Shown: positions 43,704 through 52,625, counted from the stretch's first letter. The stretch is 64,000 nucleotides of DNA from Phyllobacterium zundukense (GCF_002764115.1 NZ_CP017940.1:3694501-3758500); one strand, 5' to 3'. Notes: generated from the letters alone by a model not told the origin. Translations and numbers: made by a program.

Positions 43704-44315
43704 TCATGTCGATGCGGACAGCCCCTCAGGCGGAGCGCTCCCGAGTGCTCGAAGCGCCGCCTCGAGGGCTTTGCAAGTCAAATCAGGCGTTGGGGCTCGC
43801 TCGAAAGTGCCTCGTGTCACCTGCAGCCAAATTCCGACGAAGATGTCAGTGGCGAGTTCCGGGTCCAGCACGGCCATGTGCCCTTGTCTTATGGCTTCGG
43901 CGATATCGGCCGTGAGCTTTTTGCGAACTCCGCGGCCGAACTTGTTCGGCTTTTGCAAGGTTTGAACTACCAGCCGCGCCCAGGCAGTATCGGAAACCGC
44001 CTTTTCCAGGGATTGCGCAAATGCGAAGGACAGGCGCGCGACCGGATTGCGCAACCCGGCATGAGGAGGTGGTGTCAGCACCTCGTCAAAGCTCCGTTCC
44101 AGCTGCACATTCACCGCCGCAATCAACTCCTCGATGTTGCCGAAGTGATAGTAAAACGTGCCCTTGGCGAGGCCCGCCGCCTCTGCCACGGCATCCAAGG
44201 TCAGTGCCGCCCCTTCCGCAAGCAGCGTCGCTCCCGCTTTGACGATTTGGGCGCGTGTCCTCTCCCGCCGGTCGCGTCCGATTTTTGCCCGCCGTGCCAG
44301 ATCAATCTTCGCCAT
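43704..44315 (-). CDS. TetR-family regulator, paralogue of the previous, divergent from azoR
   Basis: A 203-residue regulator: RRAKIGRDRRERTRAQIVKA, AVAEAAGLAKGTFYYHFGNI and EELIAAVNVQLERSF. It aligns with the TetR protein at 42988-43638 through the whole N-terminal domain. It is convergent with that gene and divergent from the azoreductase gene. The shared region (44316-44442) has TTTAGTCGAAATGACAT, so it probably represses azoR; cross-regulation of the pump is possible. Confidence 0.87.
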   Translation of the reverse strand: MAKIDLARRAKIGRDRRERTRAQIVKAGATLLAEGAALTLDAVAEAAGLAKGTFYYHFGNIEELIAAVNVQLERSFDEVLTPPPHAGLRNPVARLSFAFAQSLEKAVSDTAWARLVVQTLQKPNKFGRGVRKKLTADIAEAIRQGHMAVLDPELATDIFVGIWLQVTRGTFERAPTPDLTCKALEAALRALGSAPPEGLSAST

Positions 44316-44442
44316 TAGCTATCCTTTTCCGACATTTCACATTGACCTTTTAGTCGAAATGACATAAAAGTTCAATTGAGATAAAACGGACGATTGCCCG
44401 TTTGTTATGAAATCCTGCTGCTACAAACGTATGAGGTTATTG

Positions 44443-45063
44443 ATGCCATCCCTTCTTCATCTCGATTCCAGCATACTCGGGGAAAACTCGGTGAGCCGGG
44501 CGCTTTCGGCGGCGGTGGTCGCACGGCTCCAAGCTCTCGATCCGATGACTGAAGTGGTTTATCGCGATCTTGCGGCCCAACCGATCCCGCACCTGTCGGG
44601 CAAATACGTGAGCGTGGTCCGGGTGGGTCTGGAAGTGGGCCAGGATGCTGCATTAAAGGCGGACCTTGCGCTTGGGACAAGCATTCTAGAGGAGTTTTTG
44701 ACCGCAGAAACGGTCGTTCTCGGCGTCGCGCAGTACAATTTCAGCGTGCCCAGCCAGCTGAAGGCATGGATCGATCGTATCGCGGTCCCTGGCAAGACCT
44801 TCCGTTACACAGAAAAAGGACCCGAAGGCCTGCTTGGCAGCAAACGCGTCATCATAGCGCTGGCGCGCGGCGGCTTTTACGGACCGGGCTCTCCCGCCGA
44901 GAGTTTCGAGCACACGCTGAGTTATTTGAAGAGCGTGTTCGCCTTCGTCGGAATCGTTGATCCTGAAGTCATCACTGCCGACGGCGTCAATATCAGCGCC
45001 CAGCAGCGCGAGGTATCGCTAAAGGCGGCCCGGGCCGAGATCGGTACACTTGCAATAGCATAA
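44443..45063 (+). CDS. azoR: FMN-dependent NADH-azoreductase
   Basis: A 206-residue flavodoxin-fold enzyme (AcpD/AzoR) reducing azo dyes and quinones with NADH. The FMN-binding stretch LHLDSSILGENSVSRALSAA opens the protein; APQYN-like VLGVAQYNFSVPSQLKAWID and the ALARGGFYG loop are family marks. The ATG at 44443 has GAGG upstream; a frame from 44407 would add 12 residues. Divergent TetR control suggests induction by quinones or azo compounds. Confidence 0.92.
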   Translation: MPSLLHLDSSILGENSVSRALSAAVVARLQALDPMTEVVYRDLAAQPIPHLSGKYVSVVRVGLEVGQDAALKADLALGTSILEEFLTAETVVLGVAQYNFSVPSQLKAWIDRIAVPGKTFRYTEKGPEGLLGSKRVIIALARGGFYGPGSPAESFEHTLSYLKSVFAFVGIVDPEVITADGVNISAQQREVSLKAARAEIGTLAIA

Positions 45064-45283
45064 GTGCTTGACCTGCATCGCGAGTTCTTCAATCCCTTCA
45101 TCTCATCGAGGAGAGGCCGGCCCTCGCCATCGAGTTAGACTCGAAAAGCGCAGCATGACCCAAGTCCGGTCCCGATGGTCCGACATCCTCAAGCGGCATC
45201 TGCCAAACATTTACGATATTGCCATTACTGATCGATGGTTCAAAATCAGAAAAGGCGGTTACAAGAACGACATACTGGCACCG

Positions 45284-45398
45284 GCGCCAAATTCCCGGTT
45301 CACACCGTCCAATACGGTCCAGAGACACAACAAAAAGCCCGGTTTTCCGGGCTTTTTGTTGTCTGGAGTGTACTTGCGTGTGTGTGGGGCTCCTGGCA
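45284..45398 (+). repeat. Right copy of tRNA-Leu 3' flank repeat (att-like)
   Basis: Diverged direct repeat of 5451-5566, with a 20-base identical core at 45299-45318 and the same terminator. The preceding bases (ACTGGCACC) only loosely recall the tRNA 3' end, so no full tRNA fragment is duplicated. Confidence 0.65.
45332..45357 (+). terminator. Rho-independent terminator in the right repeat copy
   Basis: AAAAAGCCCGG, a TTTT loop, CCGGGCTTTTT. The A and T runs on both sides make it potentially bidirectional, serving azoR (+) and the LysE-type gene (-). Confidence 0.8.
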
Positions 45399-45460
45399 TC
45401 CAACGCCAATGATGGTGTTATTGATGATATCCTGGAGCCGTGAGTATAACGGTTTGTGCA

Positions 45461-46090
45461 CTATTTGCGCGTCGCCAAGGCGGCGGTGACCCCAAGACCG
45501 ATGAAGGAGGTGCCGGCGAACCAGCGCTGTAAGCGCAGGAACCGCCGGTTGCGGCGGAGGAAATCGCCTGCAGCGCCAGCGACGAGCGCGAACATTCCGT
45601 CGCTGATGATGCCGAGGGCCATAAAGGTCAGCCCGAGTATAAGTATCTGCCAATGCAGCGCGCCACGGGCGGGATCGACAAATTGCGGCAGGAAGGCGAG
45701 GAAGAAGATCGCCGTCTTCGGATTGAAGAGGTTGACGACGAAGCCGTCGCGGAAGATGCGGCGCAGCGGCTCGGCCGGTACGACGGGCGCCCGTGGATCG
45801 GGGTCTTTGGCCATCAGGGTGCGGATGCCGATCCAGACAAGATAGGCGGCGCCAAGATATTTGACAATCGCGAAGGCGAGTGCCGACGACACGATCAGGG
45901 CCGACAGCCCGACCGCCGCCGCGGTGATGTGAACGATGGTGCCGAGATGAATACCAAGCACCGAGACCAGCCCCGCTGCCCGTCCCTGCTCGACCGAGCG
46001 CGCGACGATATAAAGTACTGCCGGGCCTGGTGTGAGCAGCAGCACCACCGACGCCGCGACGAACAGGCCCCACAAGGTCAAATCAGGCAT
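45461..46090 (-). CDS. LysE/RhtB-family amino-acid exporter
   Basis: A 209-residue inner-membrane protein with about six hydrophobic segments. The opening LLLTPGPAVLYIVARSVEQG and the later VVNLFNPKTAIFFLAFLPQF are the LysE/RhtB signatures. It exports amino acids or homoserine lactones; the substrate is not deducible. It is the first gene beyond the right repeat and may mark the return to core chromosome. Confidence 0.9.
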   Translation of the reverse strand: MPDLTLWGLFVAASVVLLLTPGPAVLYIVARSVEQGRAAGLVSVLGIHLGTIVHITAAAVGLSALIVSSALAFAIVKYLGAAYLVWIGIRTLMAKDPDPRAPVVPAEPLRRIFRDGFVVNLFNPKTAIFFLAFLPQFVDPARGALHWQILILGLTFMALGIISDGMFALVAGAAGDFLRRNRRFLRLQRWFAGTSFIGLGVTAALATRK

Positions 46091-46282
46091 GGACTTTCTC
46101 CCTCGCTTTTAGCGAGCAAACCATACGGCGGCGACCGGGACAAGACAATGGTGCTCCGAGAGCCTGGCTATCCGAACCCCGGTGCACGCCAGCGATGATA
46201 AAGTTAGCCCAATATAACGCATTTTGTATTATGGATACGTCTGATACAATGCTGCCAAAATCACAACAATATGGGGACTATC

Positions 46283-47029
46283 ATGCATCGCGGACTGAGA
46301 TGCGGAGTCTTTCTGGCAGCGCTTGCTTATTGCTTGCTTGCAGGAATTGTTGCGGCGGACGACAATGAGGACATCGCGACTGGGGAGCGACTTGCTGCTT
46401 TTTTGCGTGCCGGTCGCAGCGTCATCTCAAGTCATCAAAACCTTATCAATGACCCTGCGATCGGAAACAAGAACCTTACCGGTCAACGTGTCGTAGCCGA
46501 GGCCCTTGAAACGTTCGGGCGCCAAGGAAAATCGGCGGCGGCCGGAAACTTCACTGAGGCTGACAAACAGCTGTTTGACGCCCAGATCGAGGCATTGCGC
46601 GAGGTTGTCGACGAGCACCAGAAAATGATCGACACCAAGGGCGTTGGCTTCAAGGGCTTTATTCCTGCCACTTTCGCGCGCCTGGTCAACGAACGCTTTG
46701 AGGAAAAAGTAGGGGACCGGGCCAAAATGAAAGTGACCGCCCCGGTGGATCTGGTTCGCAATCGCAAGGCCAGTCCCGACAATTGGGAGCAGAGTGTCAT
46801 CGAGCAGAAATTCCTGTCTGCCGGTTGGCCGAAGGGCCAGTCCTTCGTTGAAGCCGTCGAAGTGAATGGCCACCCATCGTTCCGCATGCTCATTCCCGAA
46901 TACTATTCCGCGTCGTGCCTGACATGCCATGGCATGCCCAAAGGCGAGGTCGACGTCACCGGCTACCCAAAAGAGGGAGCGGCTGAAGGCGATTTGGCAG
47001 GTGCAATCAGCATCACGCTGTTCAAATGA
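46283..47029 (+). CDS. Periplasmic haem-motif sensor protein (Tll0287/DUF3365 type)
   Basis: A 248-residue exported protein: signal GVFLAALAYCLLAGIVAADD, then the Tll0287-like domain with a single c-type haem motif CLTCHG near the C-terminus (about residue 217). The region before it (FVEAVEVNGHPSFRMLIPEY) is a PAS-like fold in the family. Domains of this type are redox or gas sensors. The ATG at 46283 has GGGGA upstream; ATG 46271 is in frame. The stop overlaps the histidine kinase start (ATGA), pointing to a sensor-kinase pair. Covalent haem is inferred from the motif. Confidence 0.85.
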   Translation: MHRGLRCGVFLAALAYCLLAGIVAADDNEDIATGERLAAFLRAGRSVISSHQNLINDPAIGNKNLTGQRVVAEALETFGRQGKSAAAGNFTEADKQLFDAQIEALREVVDEHQKMIDTKGVGFKGFIPATFARLVNERFEEKVGDRAKMKVTAPVDLVRNRKASPDNWEQSVIEQKFLSAGWPKGQSFVEAVEVNGHPSFRMLIPEYYSASCLTCHGMPKGEVDVTGYPKEGAAEGDLAGAISITLFK

Positions 47030-49737
47030 GCGCGTTCAACGCCATCCGGACCCGTATCGGCCAATTGGCGGACCGGAAAATCCCGATCCGTCTTGTCTGT
47101 CTTTCGGCTGCACTGCTCGGGGCCCTGCTGGTAAGCGTTGCCTTCATGACTCACGATCTGCTTGAGAACCAGCGGCGCGTGGAGGAGGCCAACACCCGCT
47201 TTCACATGTTCGACGACGCCGCCAAGGCGCACCGGCATTTTGGCGAGGTGCGCTATTGGCTCACGGATCTGTCGGTCAGCCTGCTGACCTTGTCCGAGCG
47301 ACGGGCCGAGGCGGCTCGCACCGCATTGGAGGAGGATCTGGCGCGCATCAAAGTGTTCGCGCCCGATGCTGCCAACACCATCCAGCAGGGTTCGAAGGCC
47401 TATTACGACAAGGCAATGCAGGCGGTAGATGCCTATACGGATGACAACCGCGTCATCGGGAATACACTACTGGCCGCTGCCAGAAACCATAGCGACGAGA
47501 TCGATGGCGTTCTCACGGCGCTTGGGGAGCGCCTTGAGATGGAGGCGGACCAGGCGCGCGACGCGGCCGCAACCATGGCGCAAAGGACCTATAAACGCGC
47601 CCTGATTGCGGTGGGGCTCATTACGATCGCCGGCGCAATCATGACCGCACTGGTGCTTCGGTCGATTCTGGTACCGCTTGGGCGCGTCGACAAAGCCATG
47701 GTCCAACTGACAGCCGGACAGGAAAATGTCGAACTGCCGCCGGAAGGCCGCGATGAATTCGGGAGGCTTGCGAAGACGCTGCGGCTGCTTCGCGACAGCC
47801 AGACCGAGCGCCGCTCTCTGGAAGCTGCCGCCGAGCGCCAGCGAAACACCGTGCTGACCGCAATCGAGACCATTCCCGACGGCTTCGCATTCTTCGACGC
47901 AAAGGACCAGCTGGTCCTGGTCAACCAGCGCTATCTGGAAATATTCCCGGAGCTTGCGGATCTGATGACCCCTGGCCGGACATTCGAGGAAATCATTCGC
48001 GCGCAAGCGGAACGGGGCACCGCGGAGATCGGCAGCGCTGGCGTGGAGAATTGGGTGAACGAGGCGATGCGTCGTCACCGGGAGCAGCAAGGCATGGTCG
48101 AACGGCTATTCGCCAATGGGACGTGGCTTCGCATTGCCAAGCGCAAGACTCCCGAGGGGGGTACTGTGGCAGTCTATACGGACATCACCGATTTGAAACT
48201 CCGCCAGGCGGAACTGGAGGAGGCGAGGCGCGGCGCGGAAGTTGCGAGTGAAGAAAAGAGCCGGTTCCTTGCTTCCATGAGTCATGAATTGCGCACGCCC
48301 CTCAATGCGATCATCGGCTACAGCGAGATGCTCATCGAAGATGCGAGTGATCTTGGCAATACCGGTTTTGTCGGTGATCTGAACAAGATAATGGGGTCCG
48401 GTCGCCACCTGCTGTCCCTGATCAATGACATCCTCGATCTTTCGAAGATCGAGGCCGGCAAGATGGAGCTCTATGTTGAGCGTCTCAGCCTGAAGCAGCT
48501 GCTTGTCGATGTTGAAAACACGGTTGCTCCGCTGATCGCGAAGAATCGCAACCGGCTGACGGTTACGGGATCGGTCGAGCCGGATGAAATTGAGACGGAC
48601 AGGACCAAGCTGCGGCAGAACCTGTTCAACCTCCTCTCCAATGCCGCCAAATTTACAGAAAACGATGAGATCCGCCTGTCGGTCGAGCGTCGTGCAGATA
48701 AGAATGGTGACTGGCTCGAATTTTCCGTCAGCGACAACGGCATTGGCATGACCAAGGAGCAGCAGGCAAAGCTCTTCCAGGCATTTGTACAGGTCGATGC
48801 ATCGACAACCCGAAATTACGGCGGGACAGGTCTTGGTCTTGCGATTACCCAGCATTTTATCAGGATGATGGGCGGAACCATCGAAGTAGAGAGTGAATTT
48901 GGCAAGGGCTCGACCTTTCGCTTCCGGATTCCGGCGAGCGACGCAACGCAGGCTGCACAGAATATTTCTCCGCCGGAAGATGCATCGAGCGTTCGGACAC
49001 GGAGAACCGTCCTCGTCATCGACGATGAATCCCGGGCACGCAAGTTCATGTCGGATGTCATCCGTGGCGCTGGGTTTGACGTGGTCGAGGCAGCGGGCGG
49101 CGAACAGGGCATGGCCAGCATGCGCAAATCACGGCCCGATGCGATCATCCTGGACGTGATCATGCCCGGACAGGACGGCTGGTCAGTGTTGCGCGAAATC
49201 AAATCGGACGAGGCGCTTCGCGATATTCCAGTAATCCTTGCCACCGTCGTGGCAGATCGCGAGATGGGGCTTGCCTTCGGCGCCGCGGATCACCTGATCA
49301 AGCCAGTCGATCCCCAGCAGCTGATCGAAACGTTGAATGCCGTTGCGGGCAATGATCGACACGATGTCCTCGTCGTCGATGACGACCCTGCGACGCGTGA
49401 ACTTTTTCGCAGGGTGCTGGTTCGCGAAGGCTGGCGCGTTCGGGAGGCTACCGACGGTCGGCGCGGTCTCGAACAGCTTGAGGCAGGGCGGCCAACAGTC
49501 ATGGTGCTCGATCTCATGATGCCGAACATGGATGGTTTCGGGCTGCTCCGGGCTATCCAGGAAAGGCCGGACCTCGCCGATATTCCCGTTGTCATTGTCA
49601 CGTCGAAAGACTTGACGCACGAGGAACTGGAATGGCTTGGCGTGCACGCGAGCGAGGTCATCAGAAAGGGAACGAGAGGGCGCGCAGATCTTATCGCTGC
49701 CCTGAAGCGACATGTGCCACTCAATGAGGAAGCCTGA
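47026..49737 (+). CDS. Membrane hybrid histidine kinase (HAMP-PAS-HisKA-HATPase-REC-REC)
   Basis: A 903-residue kinase. TM1 lies at about 21-42 and TM2 at about 191-215, with a helical periplasmic sensor between. HAMP (about 215-265) and PAS (about 275-390) precede the dimerisation helix, with the phosphoacceptor His420 in FLASMSHELRTPLNAIIGYS. The ATPase has N, G1 and G2 boxes (NLLSNAAKF, DNGIGM, GTGLGLAI). REC1 has Asp710 (IILDVIMPG) and REC2 Asp829 (MVLDLMMPN). No DNA-binding output. It is coupled to the haem-motif protein before it and followed by a lone receiver and a cyclase, a phosphorelay layout. Confidence 0.93.
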   Translation: MSAFNAIRTRIGQLADRKIPIRLVCLSAALLGALLVSVAFMTHDLLENQRRVEEANTRFHMFDDAAKAHRHFGEVRYWLTDLSVSLLTLSERRAEAARTALEEDLARIKVFAPDAANTIQQGSKAYYDKAMQAVDAYTDDNRVIGNTLLAAARNHSDEIDGVLTALGERLEMEADQARDAAATMAQRTYKRALIAVGLITIAGAIMTALVLRSILVPLGRVDKAMVQLTAGQENVELPPEGRDEFGRLAKTLRLLRDSQTERRSLEAAAERQRNTVLTAIETIPDGFAFFDAKDQLVLVNQRYLEIFPELADLMTPGRTFEEIIRAQAERGTAEIGSAGVENWVNEAMRRHREQQGMVERLFANGTWLRIAKRKTPEGGTVAVYTDITDLKLRQAELEEARRGAEVASEEKSRFLASMSHELRTPLNAIIGYSEMLIEDASDLGNTGFVGDLNKIMGSGRHLLSLINDILDLSKIEAGKMELYVERLSLKQLLVDVENTVAPLIAKNRNRLTVTGSVEPDEIETDRTKLRQNLFNLLSNAAKFTENDEIRLSVERRADKNGDWLEFSVSDNGIGMTKEQQAKLFQAFVQVDASTTRNYGGTGLGLAITQHFIRMMGGTIEVESEFGKGSTFRFRIPASDATQAAQNISPPEDASSVRTRRTVLVIDDESRARKFMSDVIRGAGFDVVEAAGGEQGMASMRKSRPDAIILDVIMPGQDGWSVLREIKSDEALRDIPVILATVVADREMGLAFGAADHLIKPVDPQQLIETLNAVAGNDRHDVLVVDDDPATRELFRRVLVREGWRVREATDGRRGLEQLEAGRPTVMVLDLMMPNMDGFGLLRAIQERPDLADIPVVIVTSKDLTHEELEWLGVHASEVIRKGTRGRADLIAALKRHVPLNEEA

Positions 49738-49751
49738 GGAGCCGAAACAGG

Positions 49752-50117
49752 ATGGTCAAAATTCTTCTCGTCGAGGACAATGAGATGAACCGCGACATGC
49801 TTTCCCGCCGGTTGGAACGGCGGGGGTATGAGGTGATCATCGCGACCGATGGGCTCGCCGGCGTCGAGGCGGCGATGGAAGCGAAGCCTGATCTGGTGTT
49901 GATGGATATGAGCCTGCCGGTGATCGATGGCTGGGAAGCAACGAGGCGGATCAAGGAGAATCCCGCTACCGCGGCAATCCCTGTCATTGCTCTTACTGCC
50001 CACGCCATGGCCGATGACCGCAAGAAAGCGATCGACGCCGGTTGCGATGATTATGATACCAAGCCGGTCGAATTGCCTGGATTGCTCGACAAAATCATCC
50101 GCCTGACCGGAGGATAA
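49752..50117 (+). CDS. Single-domain response regulator (DivK-like)
   Basis: A 121-residue receiver: ILLVEDNEMNRDMLSRRLER with the acidic pair, the phosphorylatable Asp in LVLMDMSLPVIDGW, the Thr in ALTAHA and the Lys in DTKPVE. There is no output domain, so it can only relay or titrate phosphate. It lies 14 bases after the kinase and five before the cyclase gene. Confidence 0.92.
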   Translation: MVKILLVEDNEMNRDMLSRRLERRGYEVIIATDGLAGVEAAMEAKPDLVLMDMSLPVIDGWEATRRIKENPATAAIPVIALTAHAMADDRKKAIDAGCDDYDTKPVELPGLLDKIIRLTGG

Positions 50118-50122
50118 TCGTC

Positions 50123-51676
50123 ATGACGCAAGCTCCTGACATCGGTTATCGCGCCTATGTCACCAGAATCGTCGAGAAAATCGTTGATCCCGCGCAGGCA
50201 ATCCTGAGCTATCAGGAGCTGGTCGTGGAGGAAGTGCGCGAGGTTGGCCCTGCCGAAACGCTGCCGGATCTGGAGACAGTGCTCCATGCAGCCCGTGAAT
50301 TGAACGCCATGATCAAGCGGCTTCTCGATCGGGAAGTGTCCGACGCCAGCGGCATCCCCACCGGACTTGCCATGTTGCGGCATGATTTGCGTACGCCGAT
50401 GAATGCGATAATCGGTTATTCGGAAATGATCCTGGAGGATTTTGCCGACAGCCTGTCGCAACGCATCGCAGATGACATATCGAGGGTTATCAATGAAGGC
50501 CGAAATCTACTTGAGCAGATCGATGCTGGGCTGGACATTTCCTCTTTTGATCGCGGTGAAGAACCGGGAAACCAGACCGATGCAACGATCGCGGCTAACC
50601 TGGCACGAACGATAGCGGCTGGACCATCCGCGCGGCCTGAGGAGACAGGCCGCATCCTTGTCGTTGATGACTCCGCCTCAAACCGCGATCTGCTGGCGAG
50701 GCGTCTTGGTCGTGAGGGACATACCGTTGTTGCGGCAAGCTCTGGCGAAGAAGCACTCAAAATCCTGGAGACCCAGGAATTCGACCTTGCGCTGGCCGAC
50801 ATCCTGATGCCCGACATGAACGGCATCGAGCTGCTCGGCCGCCTGAAGTCGGATGCGCGTTTGCGCGAGATTCGTGTCATCATGATTTCGGGCCTGAAGG
50901 ATCATGACGCAGTCATCCGTTGCATTGAAGCGGGGGCCGAAGACTATCTCCAAAAACCGATCGATCCGATCCTGTTGCGGGCGCGCATTACCGCCTGTCT
51001 TGAACGCAGTCGCTGGCGCGAACGGGAAAGGCGATATCTGTCTCAAATCGAGTTCGAAAAGAAACGGGCCGATGAACTGCTTCACGCAATTCTTCCAAGG
51101 CAGGTGATAAGGCGGCTGGCTGACGGTGAAGAGGTAATCGCCGACCGTATCGAGACGGCCACGATCATTTTTGCAGATATTGTCAATTTTACAGAGTATG
51201 CAGCGCGAACACCGGCAGCGGCATTGGTGCAACGGCTCGGTAATCTGTTTTCACGTTTCGACGAACTTGCCGATCAATATGGTGTCGAGAAGATCAAAAC
51301 CATCGGCGATGCTTATATGGCCGCAGCCGGACTGCCCGACCCTCGCCCGGATCATGCTCTGGCCGCAGTTGCCTTTGGCAAGGCATTGCTGGCCGAAATG
51401 TCCAGTGGCATGGGGCCGAAGCCTCCTCTTACCCTGCGCATTGGAATAAACACCGGGCCGGTGATCGCCGGTCTGATCGGCCGGAAACGATTTGTCTATG
51501 ACGTGTGGGGACATACGGTCAACGTTGCCAGCCGGATGGAATCCTACGGAATTCCGGGACGAATTCAGGTATCGCAGAGCACGTTCGAAGCGCTCGGGGC
51601 GAACGCCATGGATGCTCACCAGAAAGTGATGGAGATAAGGGGGATCGGCAAATACACTACCTACGTGCTTTCCTGA
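50123..51676 (+). CDS. Class III nucleotidyl cyclase with orphan DHp helix and receiver domain
   Basis: A 517-residue protein. Residues ~75-130 form a HisKA-type dimerisation helix (AMLRHDLRTPMNAIIGYSEM, His87) with no ATPase domain after it. The receiver follows (about 176-295, Asp226 in LALADILMPDMNG), then the cyclase domain (about 340-517) with metal Asp352 (IIFADIVNF) and Asp396 (TIGDAYMAAA). It should make cAMP or cGMP when the receiver is phosphorylated. The orphan DHp may accept phosphate from the neighbouring hybrid kinase; that is inference. Confidence 0.9.
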   Translation: MTQAPDIGYRAYVTRIVEKIVDPAQAILSYQELVVEEVREVGPAETLPDLETVLHAARELNAMIKRLLDREVSDASGIPTGLAMLRHDLRTPMNAIIGYSEMILEDFADSLSQRIADDISRVINEGRNLLEQIDAGLDISSFDRGEEPGNQTDATIAANLARTIAAGPSARPEETGRILVVDDSASNRDLLARRLGREGHTVVAASSGEEALKILETQEFDLALADILMPDMNGIELLGRLKSDARLREIRVIMISGLKDHDAVIRCIEAGAEDYLQKPIDPILLRARITACLERSRWRERERRYLSQIEFEKKRADELLHAILPRQVIRRLADGEEVIADRIETATIIFADIVNFTEYAARTPAAALVQRLGNLFSRFDELADQYGVEKIKTIGDAYMAAAGLPDPRPDHALAAVAFGKALLAEMSSGMGPKPPLTLRIGINTGPVIAGLIGRKRFVYDVWGHTVNVASRMESYGIPGRIQVSQSTFEALGANAMDAHQKVMEIRGIGKYTTYVLS

Positions 51677-51767
51677 ATCGGAGGAACGGCAAGAGCTGCC
51701 AGGCATGTGTTTTGTGCCAACCAACCTGTTCGATGAACAAGTCAGTTTTCTATCTTCGAGGAGTTGA

Positions 51768-52445
51768 ATGATGATCGTCAATCGCCGTCAGTTGATTGCA
51801 GCGTCCGGTGCGGCGCTTGCCGGTACTGTTCTTTCACCGGCAATATCCGCGTTCGCCGCCACCGCCCTTGTACAAACAAAGCTCCCTTACGACGAGAATG
51901 CGCTTTCGCCGACGATTTCTGCCCGGACGGTAGGCCTGCACTATGGCAAACATCACGCCGGCTATTTCAAGAAACTGAACACGCTGGTGCAAAACACAGC
52001 CTATGCCGATTTGTCGCTTGAGGAGATCGTCACAAAATCCAGCGCGGCGAAAGACCAGCCGATTTTCAATCAGGCGGCACAAGCCTGGAATCATGATTTC
52101 TACTGGGCACAATTCAACGGTGGGCCCGCGGCGCCAACCGGCAGTTTCAAAGAAGCCGTCGAGCGTGATTTTGGCGGGATGGACGGCTTGAAGAAGAAAG
52201 TCGTTGAGACCTCGGATACGGTTTTTGGCACCGGTTGGGTCTGGCTCGTCAAAGACAATGAGAAACTTGATGTCCTTGGATTGCCGGACGCAGGCACTCC
52301 CCTCGCGGTCGGCAAGGTCCCTATCATTGGAATCGATGTGTGGGAGCACGCCTATTATCTCGACTACGAAAACCGCCGTACCGAACATGTGGGCGCTGTT
52401 CTCGACAACCTTGTCAACTGGCGCTACGCGAGCGAGCAATTCTAG
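51768..52445 (+). CDS. sodB: Exported Fe/Mn superoxide dismutase
   Basis: A 225-residue Fe/Mn-type SOD. The metal ligands are in LHYGKHHAGYF, AWNHDFYW and DVWEHAYYLDY. Unlike the usual ~200-residue cytosolic enzyme it has an N-terminal twin-arginine-type signal (NRRQLIAASGAALAGTVLSP), so a periplasmic location is predicted. ATGs at 51768 and 51771 follow GAGGAG. It lies 91 bases after the cyclase in the same direction, so it could be an output of the redox circuit or part of its operon. Confidence 0.9.
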   Translation: MMIVNRRQLIAASGAALAGTVLSPAISAFAATALVQTKLPYDENALSPTISARTVGLHYGKHHAGYFKKLNTLVQNTAYADLSLEEIVTKSSAAKDQPIFNQAAQAWNHDFYWAQFNGGPAAPTGSFKEAVERDFGGMDGLKKKVVETSDTVFGTGWVWLVKDNEKLDVLGLPDAGTPLAVGKVPIIGIDVWEHAYYLDYENRRTEHVGAVLDNLVNWRYASEQF

Positions 52446-52471
52446 CGTAAGTTTTGCCTATTTAGAGCCGA

Positions 52472-52606
52472 TCATAAATGCATATGCGGGCTGCGAAAGT
52501 GAAACTGGCCGAGGTTTTCGGCAGGTGCCGTTCGCGCTTCAACCCTGTATTGAAGAACCTTTTCGCGGGCATGACGAACGGTCTCACGGACGATTGCCGC
52601 TTTCAT
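52472..52606 (-). CDS. Possible very small protein, 44 residues
   Basis: The frame encodes MKAAIVRETVRHAREKVLQY and ends PHMHL. GGGGG lies just before the ATG at 52606. It follows the 42-residue gene by about 19 bases on the same strand. Basic N-terminal helix, no recognised family. A weak call that rests on the ribosome site and the tandem arrangement. Confidence 0.35.
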   Translation of the reverse strand: MKAAIVRETVRHAREKVLQYRVEARTAPAENLGQFHFRSPHMHL

Positions 52607-52625
52607 CGCCCCCGGCTGTCCGCCG

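Larger units (their letters stand above)
45064..45460. other. Intergenic stretch holding the right att-like repeat
   Basis: Between the azoR stop and the LysE-type stop. It contains the second copy of the tRNA-Leu flank (45284-45398) with its terminator. The open frames here are made largely of repeat and terminator sequence and are not supported. Confidence 0.5.

Noticed and set aside
45075..45412. ORFs in both directions across the right repeat copy
   Set aside because: Much of their length is terminator and repeat sequence; no motif or start site supports them.
46283..47029. Reading the haem-motif protein as a methyl-accepting or ordinary cytochrome c
   Set aside because: There is only one CxxCH near the C-terminus in a Tll0287-like context and no cytochrome c fold motifs such as a downstream axial Met loop; a sensor role fits the kinase overlap better.
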